From an uncultured Bradyrhizobium sp. (lineage in GTDB: Bacteria; Pseudomonadota; Alphaproteobacteria; Rhizobiales; Xanthobacteraceae), in assembly GCF_936943645.1 (NCBI RefSeq), contig NZ_CAKZJO010000052.1, forward strand, positions 1 to 64,000: a stretch of 64,000 bases of DNA, given 5' to 3'. Position 1 is the stretch's first letter. Each line of letters opens with the position of its first letter. Below are positions 7,625 through 15,645 of the stretch, one piece after another. The notes beneath the pieces were generated by a model. That model had not been told where the DNA came from, did not search any database, and worked only from the letters and a program-made list of their open reading frames with translations. Position numbers and translations under genes: made by a program.

Positions 7625-9304
7625 CTACCCCGCCGGCACGATCACCATGCTCTTGTCCTTCGGCCAGCGGATGCGCCAGGCGAAGTTGATGTCCTTGACC
7701 TCGCCGGGCTTGGCTTCGAACGACCATTCCAGCACGCCGCGCCTGTCGCGGATGTTGCTCGCGGTCGGCGGCGTGGTCGCGGGCAGCATCTCGACGACGA
7801 TGTCCTCGTTCTCGCTGACCGGCAGCTGATCCTCGATCGCGACCTTGATCGGAAAGTCGTGACCGTTGCGGATCGTGGTCTTGAAGGAACGCTCGTCGGT
7901 CTTCGACGTCGTGACGAGCAGGCCGGCCGAGCCTTCGTTGCGCTTGAGCACCGCGCGCTCGATCTTGATCTTGTCGTCGGCACCGAAGCCGAGCCGCACG
8001 GTGTCGTCCTTGGCCGACGCCGAGATCTTGCCGCGGCCGACGAAGACGCCGTCGCGATAGATCGCGACCTTGCCCGGCAGCAGTGTTGTGTCGTCGGTCT
8101 GCTTGAAGCTGGCTTCGAGGAAGGCGGTCGGGTCCAGCACCGGCGCCGCCCGCACCGCGAGATCGGCGGGCACGGTCATGGCCGCGATGCGCATGCTCTT
8201 GGCGCCCTCCTGGGCACCGAGGCTGACGCGGCCGGGAATCTTGAACGTGGCCTGGAAGCCGCCGATCTCGGCCACCGCATGCTGCTCTTCCGCGCGTTCC
8301 CGGGTCTCGGGCGCCTCGGCAATCTTGGCCATGGCGGGCGCTTGCATCTGGCGCGCAACTGGCGCGGGCCGCGCCAGGTCCGAAGCCGCGCCGAGCGCCA
8401 TCGGCCTCGGCGGTTGCGGATATTGCGCCACCAGCGAGTTCAGCTCCGGAGCGCTGCCGCCGCGGCCGATCCGCACGGTGGAGACGCCGAGCGTTACGTT
8501 CGACCAGTCCTCGCCGGTCGACTGCGTGATCTCGGCACGACGCACGAGCTCAAGCTGCGGCTTGCGGTCCTTGGCGCCGGTATCGAGCCGGGCGTCGTAG
8601 AGCGGGACCCAGCGGGCGTTGCGCACGGCGTAGGTCACGCGCAATGTCGCCTTGGTCGCGGCCGCCGAGGCGACGTCGATCAGCACTTCCAGCTTGCTCG
8701 GCGGCTTGGCCGAACGCTCGGCCTCGAGCTGCGCGATCTGGCGATCAAGCTCGCGCTGCTTTCGCGTGGCGTCGCGGATCGCCGTGTCGGCCGTCGCGAT
8801 CTCCTCGGCGACCGCCGAAAAGGCCGCGCGCCACTCGGTGATCGGCCGTGCCTCACCCTTGTCGCCGAGCCCAGCCGGAGAGGCCTCAGCAAAGTGCTGG
8901 GCGAAGCTGCGTCGGGCATTGGCCGAGTCGATCGCGCCTTGCAGATCGGCGCGCTGATCTCTCAGCGCTTCGATGCGCTTGTCGAGCTCGGGCAGGTTGA
9001 CGGGCGGCGCGGGGCGCGGCGGCCGGGCATCGATGGTGCCGATGGTGAGCTTGGCGCCCGCCTCGCCTTCGACGCGAAGGGAGGACGGATCGAGCATGAG
9101 CGGAAAATCCTTGGCGACCAGCGTCGAGTCACCCGCGGCTAGGTCCAGCGCGATGACGCGGGTCACGGTGGCGCCGTCGGGGTAGACGGTGACGGTGTCG
9201 ATCGCCGAATGGGCGTCCAATTCTGCCGCCCATGACGGCACCGCGAAGGCCGTGGTCACCAGGACCAGGCTTGTGGTTGCCAAACATCTTGCGGTGATGC
9301 GCAT
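7625..9304 (-). CDS. Mucoidy-inhibitor MuiA family protein (DUF4140/DUF4139), periplasmic
   Basis: 559 residues from ATG 9304, which has AGGAGGGAC just upstream; longer frames read through the promoter. It has a Sec signal (residues 1-25, ending AVPSWA-A). The N-terminal DUF4140-like domain has IDTVTVYPDGATVTRV, a typical MuiA opening. Two predicted coiled-coil stretches follow: ELDKRIEALRDQRADLQ and RKQRELDRQIAQLEAERS. The C-terminal DUF4139 domain begins LEVLIDVASAAATKATLRVTY and includes NARWVPLYDARLDT. The family is exported and linked to envelope/mucoid phenotypes, but no biochemical activity is established. It is monocistronic, convergent with hmuV. Confidence 0.85.
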   Translation of the reverse strand: MRITARCLATTSLVLVTTAFAVPSWAAELDAHSAIDTVTVYPDGATVTRVIALDLAAGDSTLVAKDFPLMLDPSSLRVEGEAGAKLTIGTIDARPPRPAPPVNLPELDKRIEALRDQRADLQGAIDSANARRSFAQHFAEASPAGLGDKGEARPITEWRAAFSAVAEEIATADTAIRDATRKQRELDRQIAQLEAERSAKPPSKLEVLIDVASAAATKATLRVTYAVRNARWVPLYDARLDTGAKDRKPQLELVRRAEITQSTGEDWSNVTLGVSTVRIGRGGSAPELNSLVAQYPQPPRPMALGAASDLARPAPVARQMQAPAMAKIAEAPETRERAEEQHAVAEIGGFQATFKIPGRVSLGAQEGAKSMRIAAMTVPADLAVRAAPVLDPTAFLEASFKQTDDTTLLPGKVAIYRDGVFVGRGKISASAKDDTVRLGFGADDKIKIERAVLKRNEGSAGLLVTTSKTDERSFKTTIRNGHDFPIKVAIEDQLPVSENEDIVVEMLPATTPPTASNIRDRRGVLEWSFEAKPGEVKDINFAWRIRWPKDKSMVIVPAG

Positions 9305-9473
9305 GAAAGTCCCTCCTGCCGGTATCGCCGCGCCCCCAACCGGACGCGCGATCAAATGCCTCGCCAACATGGTTGGACGCGGCAGGGAAGGAACCGGTTC
9401 GATTGGGGTTTCCGTGGGGCGCCGTTGCGGCGGCACCAAGGCCGCGGAACGCGCGGCGGTCCCGCGGCAGGAC

Positions 9474-10094
9474 TCACGCCTGGGTCGGCGAGCCCTGGTC
9501 GAAGATGCGGCGAAGCAGATCGGTCACGTTGCGGGCGCCGGCCTTCTTCAGGACGCTGGCGCGGTAGCCCTCGACCGTCCGTGCGCTGAGATGCATGCGC
9601 CGGGCGATCTCCTTGTTGGTGAGGCCGGCAGCGAGATGCTCGAGCACGTCGCCCTCGCGTGCTGTCAGCGGCTCACAACCGGGCAGCCAGCCCTGCCGGC
9701 TCGCGCCGGGCTGCGCGGATTCATCGATCGCGGCATCGATCCGGCCGACGATGTCGTGGGTACGGAACGGCTTTTCGATGAAGTCGGCCGCACCGCTCTT
9801 GATCGCGTCGACTGCCATGGCGATGCTGCCATTCGCCGAGGTCACCAGCACCGGCGCCATGCAGTTTTCTTCACGCAACCGCTTGAGCACGTCGAGGGCG
9901 GAGCGATCCGGTGGCATCTCCAGCAGCACGCAGGCCGGCATCCGCGCCTTGGCTTCCGAGAGGAGCGAGGCACCGTCGGCGAAGCAGATCACGTCATAGG
10001 CGCTCTGCTGAAGCGCGGCGGATAATTGTTCGCGGGAGGCCGCGTCAGTCTCAATGACGAATACCTCACCCTTGGAAAACGTGTTTCCCGGCAT
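9474..10094 (-). CDS. LuxR/FixJ-type response regulator with altered receiver (Glu at the phospho-site)
   Basis: 206 residues: a FixJ-like receiver (about 10-120) plus a LuxR-type helix-turn-helix (about 140-198, PLTAREGDVLEHLAAGLTNKEIARRM, then SARTVEGYRASVLKKAG). The switch Thr/Ser (VTSAN) and Lys (FIEKPF, K108) are kept. The phosphorylatable Asp appears to be replaced by Glu59 (CVLLEMPPD where FixJ has CLVTDIRMP), and the acidic pair is weakened (VIETDAA). It may therefore act independently of phosphorylation. No histidine kinase is adjacent. It is divergent from the AraC gene with a 202-bp gap. The target is unknown. Confidence 0.85.
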   Translation of the reverse strand: MPGNTFSKGEVFVIETDAASREQLSAALQQSAYDVICFADGASLLSEAKARMPACVLLEMPPDRSALDVLKRLREENCMAPVLVTSANGSIAMAVDAIKSGAADFIEKPFRTHDIVGRIDAAIDESAQPGASRQGWLPGCEPLTAREGDVLEHLAAGLTNKEIARRMHLSARTVEGYRASVLKKAGARNVTDLLRRIFDQGSPTQA

Positions 10095-10296
10095 AATCCC
10101 GATCCAGCAATGTCTTGGTCAAATGATACGAGACGGCCGGAGGCCCCATCGCGCCCCGCCGTCGGCAAGCACGGCATTCGCGCCGGTGCTTCGGTTTTCC
10201 TTATGTAAGTTCCACGCTGTTCCCGGATTTGACGGATCGGGACAGAAACTTTACATTTCGGGACATCTGCGGGAATGGCTGGCAGGAACGGTTCGC

Positions 10297-11334
10297 ATGA
10301 CCGACCTCATTCGCAGCGCAGGCTTGAGCTATTACCCGGAGGTCGCCCGGTCGGTCGGGCTCGACCCCAAGCAGATGATGCGCAAGGTCAGGCTGCCGCT
10401 GGCTTGCCTCGACAAGCCGGACATCCCCATCGCCGTCACCGGCCTGCGCCGCCTGCTCGAATTGTCGGCAGAGGCTTCCGGTGCCGAAGATTTCGGCCTT
10501 CGTCTTGCCGAGCGCGGCGGCCTGACCAATTTCGGCGCAGTCGGCCTGATCGTGCGCGAACAGGCGACTATCGGCGAAGCGATCGACGCGTTCTCGCGCT
10601 TCATCCATATCCATCACGAGGGCATGCGTTTGGACGTCACCCGCGGCAAGCAGACCGTGACCGTCACGCTGCATCTGCGCGGCCGGCATCCGAGCGCGCC
10701 GCGGCAGTCGATCGACATGGCGCTCGGCAGCGTCCACCGCATCATCCGGTCGCTGTTCGGCAGCGACTGGCGTCCGCAGGAAGTCCATCTGCATTATCCG
10801 CCGCCGCGCGATCGCAAGCGCTACCGCGACTTCTTCGGTTGCCGCGTGACCTTCAATGCGGATGACGATTCGATCCTGCTGTCGACACACGACATGGCGC
10901 GCCGGATCCCGAGCGCGCACCCCCTCATCGCGAATTATCTGCGCAAGCGCATCGAGGCGATCGAGACCCGGCCGGCGAGCTGGGAAGAGAAGGTCGACGA
11001 GGTCGTGCGGAGCCTGCTCACCAGCGGTGACTGCACGGTCGAGCGCGTCGCCGAGCATCTCGCCTGCACCCGACGCACCATCCACCGCCACCTCGCCGCA
11101 TCAGGCACCAGTTTCTCGGCCATCCTGGATGCGCAACGCGCCGATCTCGTGACCCAGCTGGTCGACGATCCCGACCGGCCGCTGGCCGACATCGCGGTGC
11201 AGCTCGGCTTCTCCGCGCAGAGCGCCATGGCACGCTGGTTCCGTGGTCGCTTCGGCTGCACCATCAGCGATTGGCGCAAGGGCAAGCGGCCTTCCTCACC
11301 GCCTGCCGAGACGCCGTCGGCGACGGCAGCCTGA
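10297..11334 (+). CDS. AraC-family regulator with Arabinose_bd-type N-terminal domain
   Basis: 345 residues from ATG 10297; upstream in-frame codons run through non-coding-looking sequence. The N-terminal half (LSYYPEVARSVGLDPKQMMRKV, then LSAEASGAEDFGLRLAERG) matches the OruR/AraC sensor domain found in PF12625-type proteins. The C-terminal 100 residues have two HTH motifs: CTVERVAEHLACTRRTIHRHL and PLADIAVQLGFSAQSAMARWF. Its stop is 2 bp from the convergent nnrS stop. The ligand and targets cannot be read from the sequence; proximity to nnrS does not establish a link to nitrogen oxides. Confidence 0.88.
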   Translation: MTDLIRSAGLSYYPEVARSVGLDPKQMMRKVRLPLACLDKPDIPIAVTGLRRLLELSAEASGAEDFGLRLAERGGLTNFGAVGLIVREQATIGEAIDAFSRFIHIHHEGMRLDVTRGKQTVTVTLHLRGRHPSAPRQSIDMALGSVHRIIRSLFGSDWRPQEVHLHYPPPRDRKRYRDFFGCRVTFNADDDSILLSTHDMARRIPSAHPLIANYLRKRIEAIETRPASWEEKVDEVVRSLLTSGDCTVERVAEHLACTRRTIHRHLAASGTSFSAILDAQRADLVTQLVDDPDRPLADIAVQLGFSAQSAMARWFRGRFGCTISDWRKGKRPSSPPAETPSATAA

Positions 11335-11336
11335 GT

Positions 11337-12548
11337 TCAGCGCGCCGGCGCGGGTACGCCCATCGTCGCAAGGGCACGCCGCCGGCTGCCGGCGAGCAGC
11401 GGGCCGAACGCGACGGCAAATCCGAGAAACGCGACAAGCCAGCCGCAGGCGGCGACGTGCAGCAACACATCGCTTTGCGCGGGAAACACCACGGCAGCGA
11501 CCCGGGTCAGAGCCGCGATGATGACCGCGGCATAGATGGCCTGGATCGCCGGCGAAGCCGTCAACGCCTGTCCGGTATGGCCGAGGCTTGCGCGGGTCAT
11601 CACTGCGAGAGTCATGGTTCCCGCCGCACCCGTCATCCAGGCGTGGATGCCGGCGCTCGGCGGCAGCGCGCCGAGAACCGCAAGCGCGTGCAGGATGAAG
11701 CCGAGCGGCACAAAGACGTAACCGACATGCAGGATCACCAGCAGCCGCTCGCGAAAGGTGCGGTCGCCGGCCCAGCGTGCAAGCCGCACCAGATGCAGCC
11801 CGCCGACCAGCGCCATCAGGACACCGGTGACGGCATTCAGCGGCGCCACGACCCAAGCGATGAGCGCGAGCGCGCTGCATCCGATCACGGCGCCGTCGAA
11901 GCGTGCGAACGGCACCGGCAGACGGCCGGGATTGAACTTGACCAGCCAGTTGCGGGTGAAGCTCGGGATGATGCGACCGCCGATCAGCGAGATCAGCAGC
12001 ATGACCACGCCGATGCCGACGCGGATGCTGACATCGGCCGCGCCGTGATAGTGCGCCTCGAGATGAAACGCGACATTGCCGGCGAGCAGAACGGACACCA
12101 GCCCGACCACGGGCAGGTTGCGCCAGTTGCCGCCTGCGATGATCTCGCGCGCAGCGGCAGCGACGACCAGCGCCAGGAAGGCGGCATCGACGAGAAGCGC
12201 GAACGCCCAGCCGGTATCGGCCGACAACGTCACGACGGCACGCCCGGCAAGCCAGACCATCACCAGCGCCCCCAGCGAGGTGCCCTGGATCGGCAACCGG
12301 CCGGTCCAGTTCGGGATGGCCGTGAACAGGAACCCGGTGATGACAGCCGGCAGGAAGCCGTAGAGCATCTCATGAACATGCCAGTCGCGCGGCGCGAATG
12401 CGGAACTCACCGACAATTCGCCATAGAACATCGGCAGCCAGGCCAGGATCGACAGCCCCGCCTGGATCGCGCCGAGCAGGAAAAAGGGACGAAAACTGTT
12501 CGCAAACAGCGGCCAGCCCTCATAATTGCGGATTCGGGTGCCAGCCAT
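11337..12548 (-). CDS. nnrS: NnrS family haem-copper membrane protein
   Basis: 403 residues, about twelve hydrophobic segments. The opening ANSFRPFFLLGAIQAGLSIL and the His-rich PRDWHVHEMLYGFLPAVITGFLFTAIPNWTG are the NnrS signatures. Later conserved pieces are HLEAHYHG, RIIPSFTRNW and GIHAWMTGAAGTMTLAVMTRASLGHTG. NnrS proteins are haem- and copper-containing membrane proteins that lessen nitrosative stress in NO-producing cells. It is divergent from nnrR with one FNR-type box between the two starts. Its centre lies about 71 bp from the nnrS ATG, which suits activation from a -41.5 position with a ~30-nt leader. Confidence 0.93.
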   Translation of the reverse strand: MAGTRIRNYEGWPLFANSFRPFFLLGAIQAGLSILAWLPMFYGELSVSSAFAPRDWHVHEMLYGFLPAVITGFLFTAIPNWTGRLPIQGTSLGALVMVWLAGRAVVTLSADTGWAFALLVDAAFLALVVAAAAREIIAGGNWRNLPVVGLVSVLLAGNVAFHLEAHYHGAADVSIRVGIGVVMLLISLIGGRIIPSFTRNWLVKFNPGRLPVPFARFDGAVIGCSALALIAWVVAPLNAVTGVLMALVGGLHLVRLARWAGDRTFRERLLVILHVGYVFVPLGFILHALAVLGALPPSAGIHAWMTGAAGTMTLAVMTRASLGHTGQALTASPAIQAIYAAVIIAALTRVAAVVFPAQSDVLLHVAACGWLVAFLGFAVAFGPLLAGSRRRALATMGVPAPAR

Positions 12549-12612
12549 GGGTTAACTCCAATAAGTTCAGACCGTCGTTCGTGGAAAAATACTGCCGCCC
12601 GGCCGTCCCGTT

Positions 12613-12626
12613 TTGCGCTATCGCAA
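12613..12626. promoter_or_regulatory. FNR/FixK/NnrR-type box shared by nnrS and nnrR
   Basis: TTGCGCTATCGCAA is a dyad with arms TTGCG/CGCAA and fits the TTG-N8-CAA pattern used by FixK2 and NnrR in Bradyrhizobium. It is the only such site in the divergent nnrS-nnrR gap. Placing its centre at -41.5 gives plausible starts for both genes (leaders of roughly 30 and 18 nt), so one box could serve both directions. Confidence 0.75.
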
Positions 12627-12678
12627 ACTGCGAGACGATTGCAGGTGCCATCACACTCCCTGATGCCAAGGAGACAGA

Positions 12679-13389
12679 ATGGCCAAGGTCGACACATCGC
12701 TGGTTGCGCATCTGCCGCTGTTTGCCGGGGTCACACCGGAAGCCCTGGACGAGATCCTGCGTGAGGCCCGTTCGGCGCGCTATCCCAAGAGCAGCGCCAT
12801 CTTCGAGCAGGGCGCGGACGCGCAATCCTTCTTCCTGCTGCTGCACGGCCATGTCCGCGCCGCCAAGACCACGCCGACCGGCGAGCAGATCGTGGTGCGC
12901 TATGTCGCGCCCGGCGAAACGTTCGGGCTCGCCATGGCGATCGGCGCCGCCCGGTATCCGGCGACGGCGATTGCGGTCGACGACAGCGTGGTGCTGATCT
13001 GGCCGACATCGGCCTGGCCGCGGCTGGTCGAGCGATTTCCTTCGCTGGCCGCCAATACGCTCCAGACCGTCGGCACGCGCCTGCAGGAGAGCCACACCCG
13101 CATCCTGGAAATGTCGACCCAGCAGGTCGAGCAGCGGGTCGCGCACGCGCTGCTGCGCCTCGCCAAACAGTCCGGCAAGAAGCTCGACCAAGGCATCGAG
13201 ATCGACTTCCCGATCAGCCGCCAGGATATCGCGCAGATGACCGGGACCACACTGCACACCGTCAGCCGCATCCTGAGCGGCTGGGAGAGCCAAGGCCTCG
13301 TCGAAAGCGGCCGCCAACGCATCATCCTGCGCGACCCGCACGGGATCGTCGTGTTGGCGGAGCGGAACGCGGACAACGGGGCGGTGTAG
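12679..13389 (+). CDS. nnrR: NnrR-type CRP/FNR-family transcription regulator
   Basis: 236 residues. An N-terminal cyclic-nucleotide-binding-like beta-barrel (LPLFAGVTPEALDEIL, then FFLLLHGHVRAAK) is followed by the dimer helix (TLQTVGTRLQESHTRILEM) and a C-terminal HTH_CRP (FPISRQDIAQMTGTTLHTVSRILSGWE). It contains no cysteine at all, so it cannot carry an FNR-type Fe-S cluster; this fits NnrR. The recognition helix reads HTVSR where FNR/FixK read ExxSR. The ribosome site AAGGAG lies 6 bases before the ATG. Context (nnrS, nirK, hemN2) supports control of nitrogen-oxide genes. It may autoregulate through the box at 12613. Confidence 0.9.
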   Translation: MAKVDTSLVAHLPLFAGVTPEALDEILREARSARYPKSSAIFEQGADAQSFFLLLHGHVRAAKTTPTGEQIVVRYVAPGETFGLAMAIGAARYPATAIAVDDSVVLIWPTSAWPRLVERFPSLAANTLQTVGTRLQESHTRILEMSTQQVEQRVAHALLRLAKQSGKKLDQGIEIDFPISRQDIAQMTGTTLHTVSRILSGWESQGLVESGRQRIILRDPHGIVVLAERNADNGAV

Positions 13390-13501
13390 CGGCCGTACCA
13401 AGGCGCCGGTGCTCGAAATAAGAGCGGGGGCGCTTTCGCTTACGACGAAAGCCGCCCCTCGCCCGGGAATCCGCGCGCGCCGGCGCGAATTCCAGATCGT
13501 T

Positions 13502-13699
13502 TCACGCCGGCACGCAGTCGACCAGCGCGGCGAGGAATTTTTCGCGGTCGACGCCATGCTCGCGGCAGGCATCATCCACCGTGTGGAAGGTTGCAATCGG
13601 GCAACCGACACAAGCCAGCTTGAAGGCCAGAAACACGCGGATCGTGTGCGGCGCCGTACGCATGATGTCATCGACCAGATCGTCGGATGCAAAGGACAT
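13502..13699 (-). CDS. DUF1858 redox-disulfide small protein
   Basis: 65 residues from ATG 13699, preceded by GGAG at 6 bases; an in-frame TTG two codons earlier is unlikely. The sequence SDDLVDDIMRTAPHTIRVF, then LACVGCPIATFHTVDDACREHG, is a whole DUF1858 domain with its CxxC pair. This domain is also known as the hybrid-cluster-protein-associated redox disulfide domain, and hybrid cluster protein is tied to NO stress. A candidate FNR-type box at 13748-13761 lies about 55 bp upstream. The partner and exact role are unknown; a redox role in the NnrR regulon is inference. Confidence 0.85.
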   Translation of the reverse strand: MSFASDDLVDDIMRTAPHTIRVFLAFKLACVGCPIATFHTVDDACREHGVDREKFLAALVDCVPA

Positions 13700-13747
13700 G
13701 GACAACTCCGTTCCCCCGCGAAATTAGCAGACCGGGCCGGTGTCTCC

Positions 13748-13761
13748 TTGTTGAAGCGCAA
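13748..13761. promoter_or_regulatory. FNR/NnrR-type box candidate upstream of the DUF1858 gene
   Basis: TTGTTGAAGCGCAA fits TTG-N8-CAA and resembles the nirK box TTGTCGCAGCGCAA in its right half. If centred at -41.5, transcription toward the DUF1858 gene would begin about 14 nt before its ATG. The left half is weaker than in the hemN2 boxes, so confidence is moderate. Confidence 0.5.
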
Positions 13762-13782
13762 GCTGCTGCCAGTTCCTCCGCT

Positions 13783-13822
13783 CGTCATTCCGGGTTCGCC
13801 CTTCGGGCGCCTCGGAATGACG
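13783..13822. repeat. Palindromic repeat (CGTCATTCCG type) after hemN2
   Basis: Arms CGTCATTCCG (13783-13792) and CGGAATGACG (13813-13822) pair perfectly, with an inner GC-rich hairpin around CGCCCTTCGGGCG. The pattern is like a dispersed intergenic palindrome common in Bradyrhizobium genomes. It lies 14 bp past the hemN2 stop, where it could also act as a transcript end. Confidence 0.65.
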
Positions 13823-13836
13823 GAGGGAGCGTGGCT

Positions 13837-15189
13837 CTATACTGCCCGGCTGTGCAGCTGCTTTGCCGGATTGAGATGCGCGTCGAACGCGGCGGCGACG
13901 CTGCGAACCAGGAAGCGCGAGTCTTTTGCGACTGCGAGGCGATTGCCATCCAGCCTCACCACGCCGTCGGAGATCAACGGCTTCAGGCGAGCCGCCGAGC
14001 TCAGCATCGGCTCAGCCTCCGCGCCATGGCGCGCGCAGATGTCGCCGATATCGGCGCTGAACTCGCACATGATGCGTTCGATGATGTCCGCGCGCAGCCG
14101 ATCGTCGTCGGTGAGCCCATAGCCTTTCGCAGTGGCGAGCCGGCCAGCAGCAATGCTCTGCGCATAGGCGCCGATCTGCACCTCGTTCTGGACGTAGCCC
14201 TGCGGCAGATGCCCGATCGCACTCGCACCGAAGCCGAGCAGGACCTCCCCCTTGTCGGTGGTGTAGCCCTGAAAGTTGCGTCGCAGCGTCCGCTCCTCGA
14301 AGGCCACCGCCATGGAATCGTCGGGCCGGGCGAAGTGATCGAGCCCGATTTGCACGTAACCGGCCTCCTTCAGCGCATTGGCGATCGCGCAGGCCTGGTC
14401 GTGGCGCGCAAGGCCATCGGGCAGCACACCTTCGTTGATCATGCGCTGGTGCTTCTTGAAATCGGGCACATGGGCGTAGCCGAACACGGAGAAGCGGTCG
14501 GGCGCGAGGGTGAGGCTGCGCCGAACCGTATCCAGGCACGATGCGACGGTCTGGTGCGGCAGCCCGTAGATCAGGTCGAAATTGACCCCGGTAATGCCGG
14601 CGCGCCTGAGCATGTCGACCACGGAAGCGGTCTGCTCGAAGCTCTGCACGCGATTGATCGCGCGCTGCACCACGGGATCGAAGCTTTGCACGCCAAGGCT
14701 GGCGCGGTTGACGCCGGAGAGCCGCATCGCCTCGACCATCTCGGCGGTCAATGTGCGGGGATCGATCTCGACCGCGATCTCGGCCGAGGGCAGCACGAAG
14801 AATTTCTGGCGCATCGTCGCCATCAACTCGGCGAAAGCCTCCGGCTGCATGATCGTCGGCGTGCCGCCGCCGAAATGGATGTGCTCCACCTTGATACGGC
14901 GGCCGATGGCCTCGGCGACCAGCGCGATCTCACTGCGCAGTGTCCGCTGATAGCCGGCGATGAGTTCATCGCGGCGGACGATCTGGGTATGACAGCCGCA
15001 ATACCAGCACATCTCGCGGCAAAACGGGACGTGGAGATAGAGGGATGCGCTGGCGCCCGCCGGCAGTTCGGCCAGCCACTGGGCGTAGGCATCCGGACCG
15101 ATCGCCGTCGAGAAATGCGGTGCGGTCGGATAGCTCGTGTAGCGTGGCAATCTTTCTTCGCCGTAGCTCGCCGCCAGATCAGCTCTCAT
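13837..15189 (-). CDS. hemN: Oxygen-independent coproporphyrinogen III oxidase, radical SAM (HemN)
   Basis: 450 residues, full length for HemN. The start region YGEERLPRYTSYPTAPHFS is the HemN tripwire. The radical-SAM cluster motif is CREMCWYCGC; IHFGGGTPTIM, EIDPRTLT, GVNRASLGVQSFDPVVQ and FDLIYGLPHQT follow. It oxidatively decarboxylates coproporphyrinogen III to protoporphyrinogen IX without oxygen, so haem can be made under microaerobic or denitrifying conditions. The position beside nirK and the twin upstream FNR-type boxes fit B. japonicum hemN2, which is controlled through FixLJ-FixK2; the hemN2 assignment is by context. It is divergent from the small membrane peptide gene at 15391. 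Confidence 0.95.
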   Translation of the reverse strand: MRADLAASYGEERLPRYTSYPTAPHFSTAIGPDAYAQWLAELPAGASASLYLHVPFCREMCWYCGCHTQIVRRDELIAGYQRTLRSEIALVAEAIGRRIKVEHIHFGGGTPTIMQPEAFAELMATMRQKFFVLPSAEIAVEIDPRTLTAEMVEAMRLSGVNRASLGVQSFDPVVQRAINRVQSFEQTASVVDMLRRAGITGVNFDLIYGLPHQTVASCLDTVRRSLTLAPDRFSVFGYAHVPDFKKHQRMINEGVLPDGLARHDQACAIANALKEAGYVQIGLDHFARPDDSMAVAFEERTLRRNFQGYTTDKGEVLLGFGASAIGHLPQGYVQNEVQIGAYAQSIAAGRLATAKGYGLTDDDRLRADIIERIMCEFSADIGDICARHGAEAEPMLSSAARLKPLISDGVVRLDGNRLAVAKDSRFLVRSVAAAFDAHLNPAKQLHSRAV

Positions 15190-15278
15190 ATCTTACCCAT
15201 TCGTAAATTTCGGCCGTGTGCAGACATCACGGCAAATCACGGAATGCACTCCACTAACCCGGATCGGCGGCGGCGACC

Positions 15279-15292
15279 TTGCGCTCGCGCAA
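15279..15292. promoter_or_regulatory. FNR/FixK-type box proximal to hemN
   Basis: TTGCGCTCGCGCAA: near-perfect dyad (TTGCGC/GCGCAA). Its centre is about 96 bp from the hemN ATG; a -41.5 placement gives a ~55-nt leader. It is one of two boxes spaced 35 bp centre to centre. Confidence 0.78.
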
Positions 15293-15313
15293 AGTCGGCC
15301 CAGGGCCTGGAAA

Positions 15314-15327
15314 TTGCGCTTGCGCAA
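15314..15327. promoter_or_regulatory. Second FNR/FixK-type box, between hemN and the 15391 gene
   Basis: TTGCGCTTGCGCAA: arms TTGCGC/GCGCAA around a TT centre. Placed at -41.5 it suits rightward transcription into the small gene at 15391 (leader about 29 nt). It could equally be an upstream activating site for hemN. Confidence 0.75.
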
Positions 15328-15390
15328 AGCAGAGCGGCCGGTCCCGGGCCATGATGACGGAAATTGGCACGGCATCCGGAGCGTTTGCCC

Positions 15391-15591
15391 ATGAGGCTTT
15401 TTGCACTCGAACTCATTCTGTCCCTGCTCGACGTCCGCGGCCATATCCCGCGCTTCGACGACTTCCGGCCGGCCCCGGTCGCACCGGCTCCGTCCAGCAT
15501 CGCCGGCGGCCTGGCCGCCGTCGTCGCTGTCATCGCCGTGCCCTCGCTGGCGATCTGGGCGATGGTCTGGCTCGCCAAGCATCTCTTCTAG
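15391..15591 (+). CDS. Small single-pass membrane peptide, unknown function
   Basis: 66 residues from ATG 15391 (GGAG nine bases upstream); an in-frame TTG at 15364 lies too close to the FNR-type box. The N-terminal third (MRLFALELILSLLDVRGHIP) is amphipathic and is followed by a Pro-rich linker (FRPAPVAPAPSS). A hydrophobic helix (LAAVVAVIAVPSLAIWAMVWLA) ends in KHLF. No known family was recognised. It is 54 bp upstream of the copper chaperone gene, so the two may share a transcript started from the box at 15314. A role in NirK or haem maturation is only a guess from position. Confidence 0.65.
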   Translation: MRLFALELILSLLDVRGHIPRFDDFRPAPVAPAPSSIAGGLAAVVAVIAVPSLAIWAMVWLAKHLF

Positions 15592-15645
15592 TCACCTCTT
15601 CTCCAAGGCCTCTCCAAATCCAGGGCTGCTCCAAAGGCTCCGATC

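Noticed and set aside
13783..13822. Palindrome as an insertion-sequence end
   Set aside because: No transposase or target duplication nearby; it fits a dispersed intergenic palindrome.
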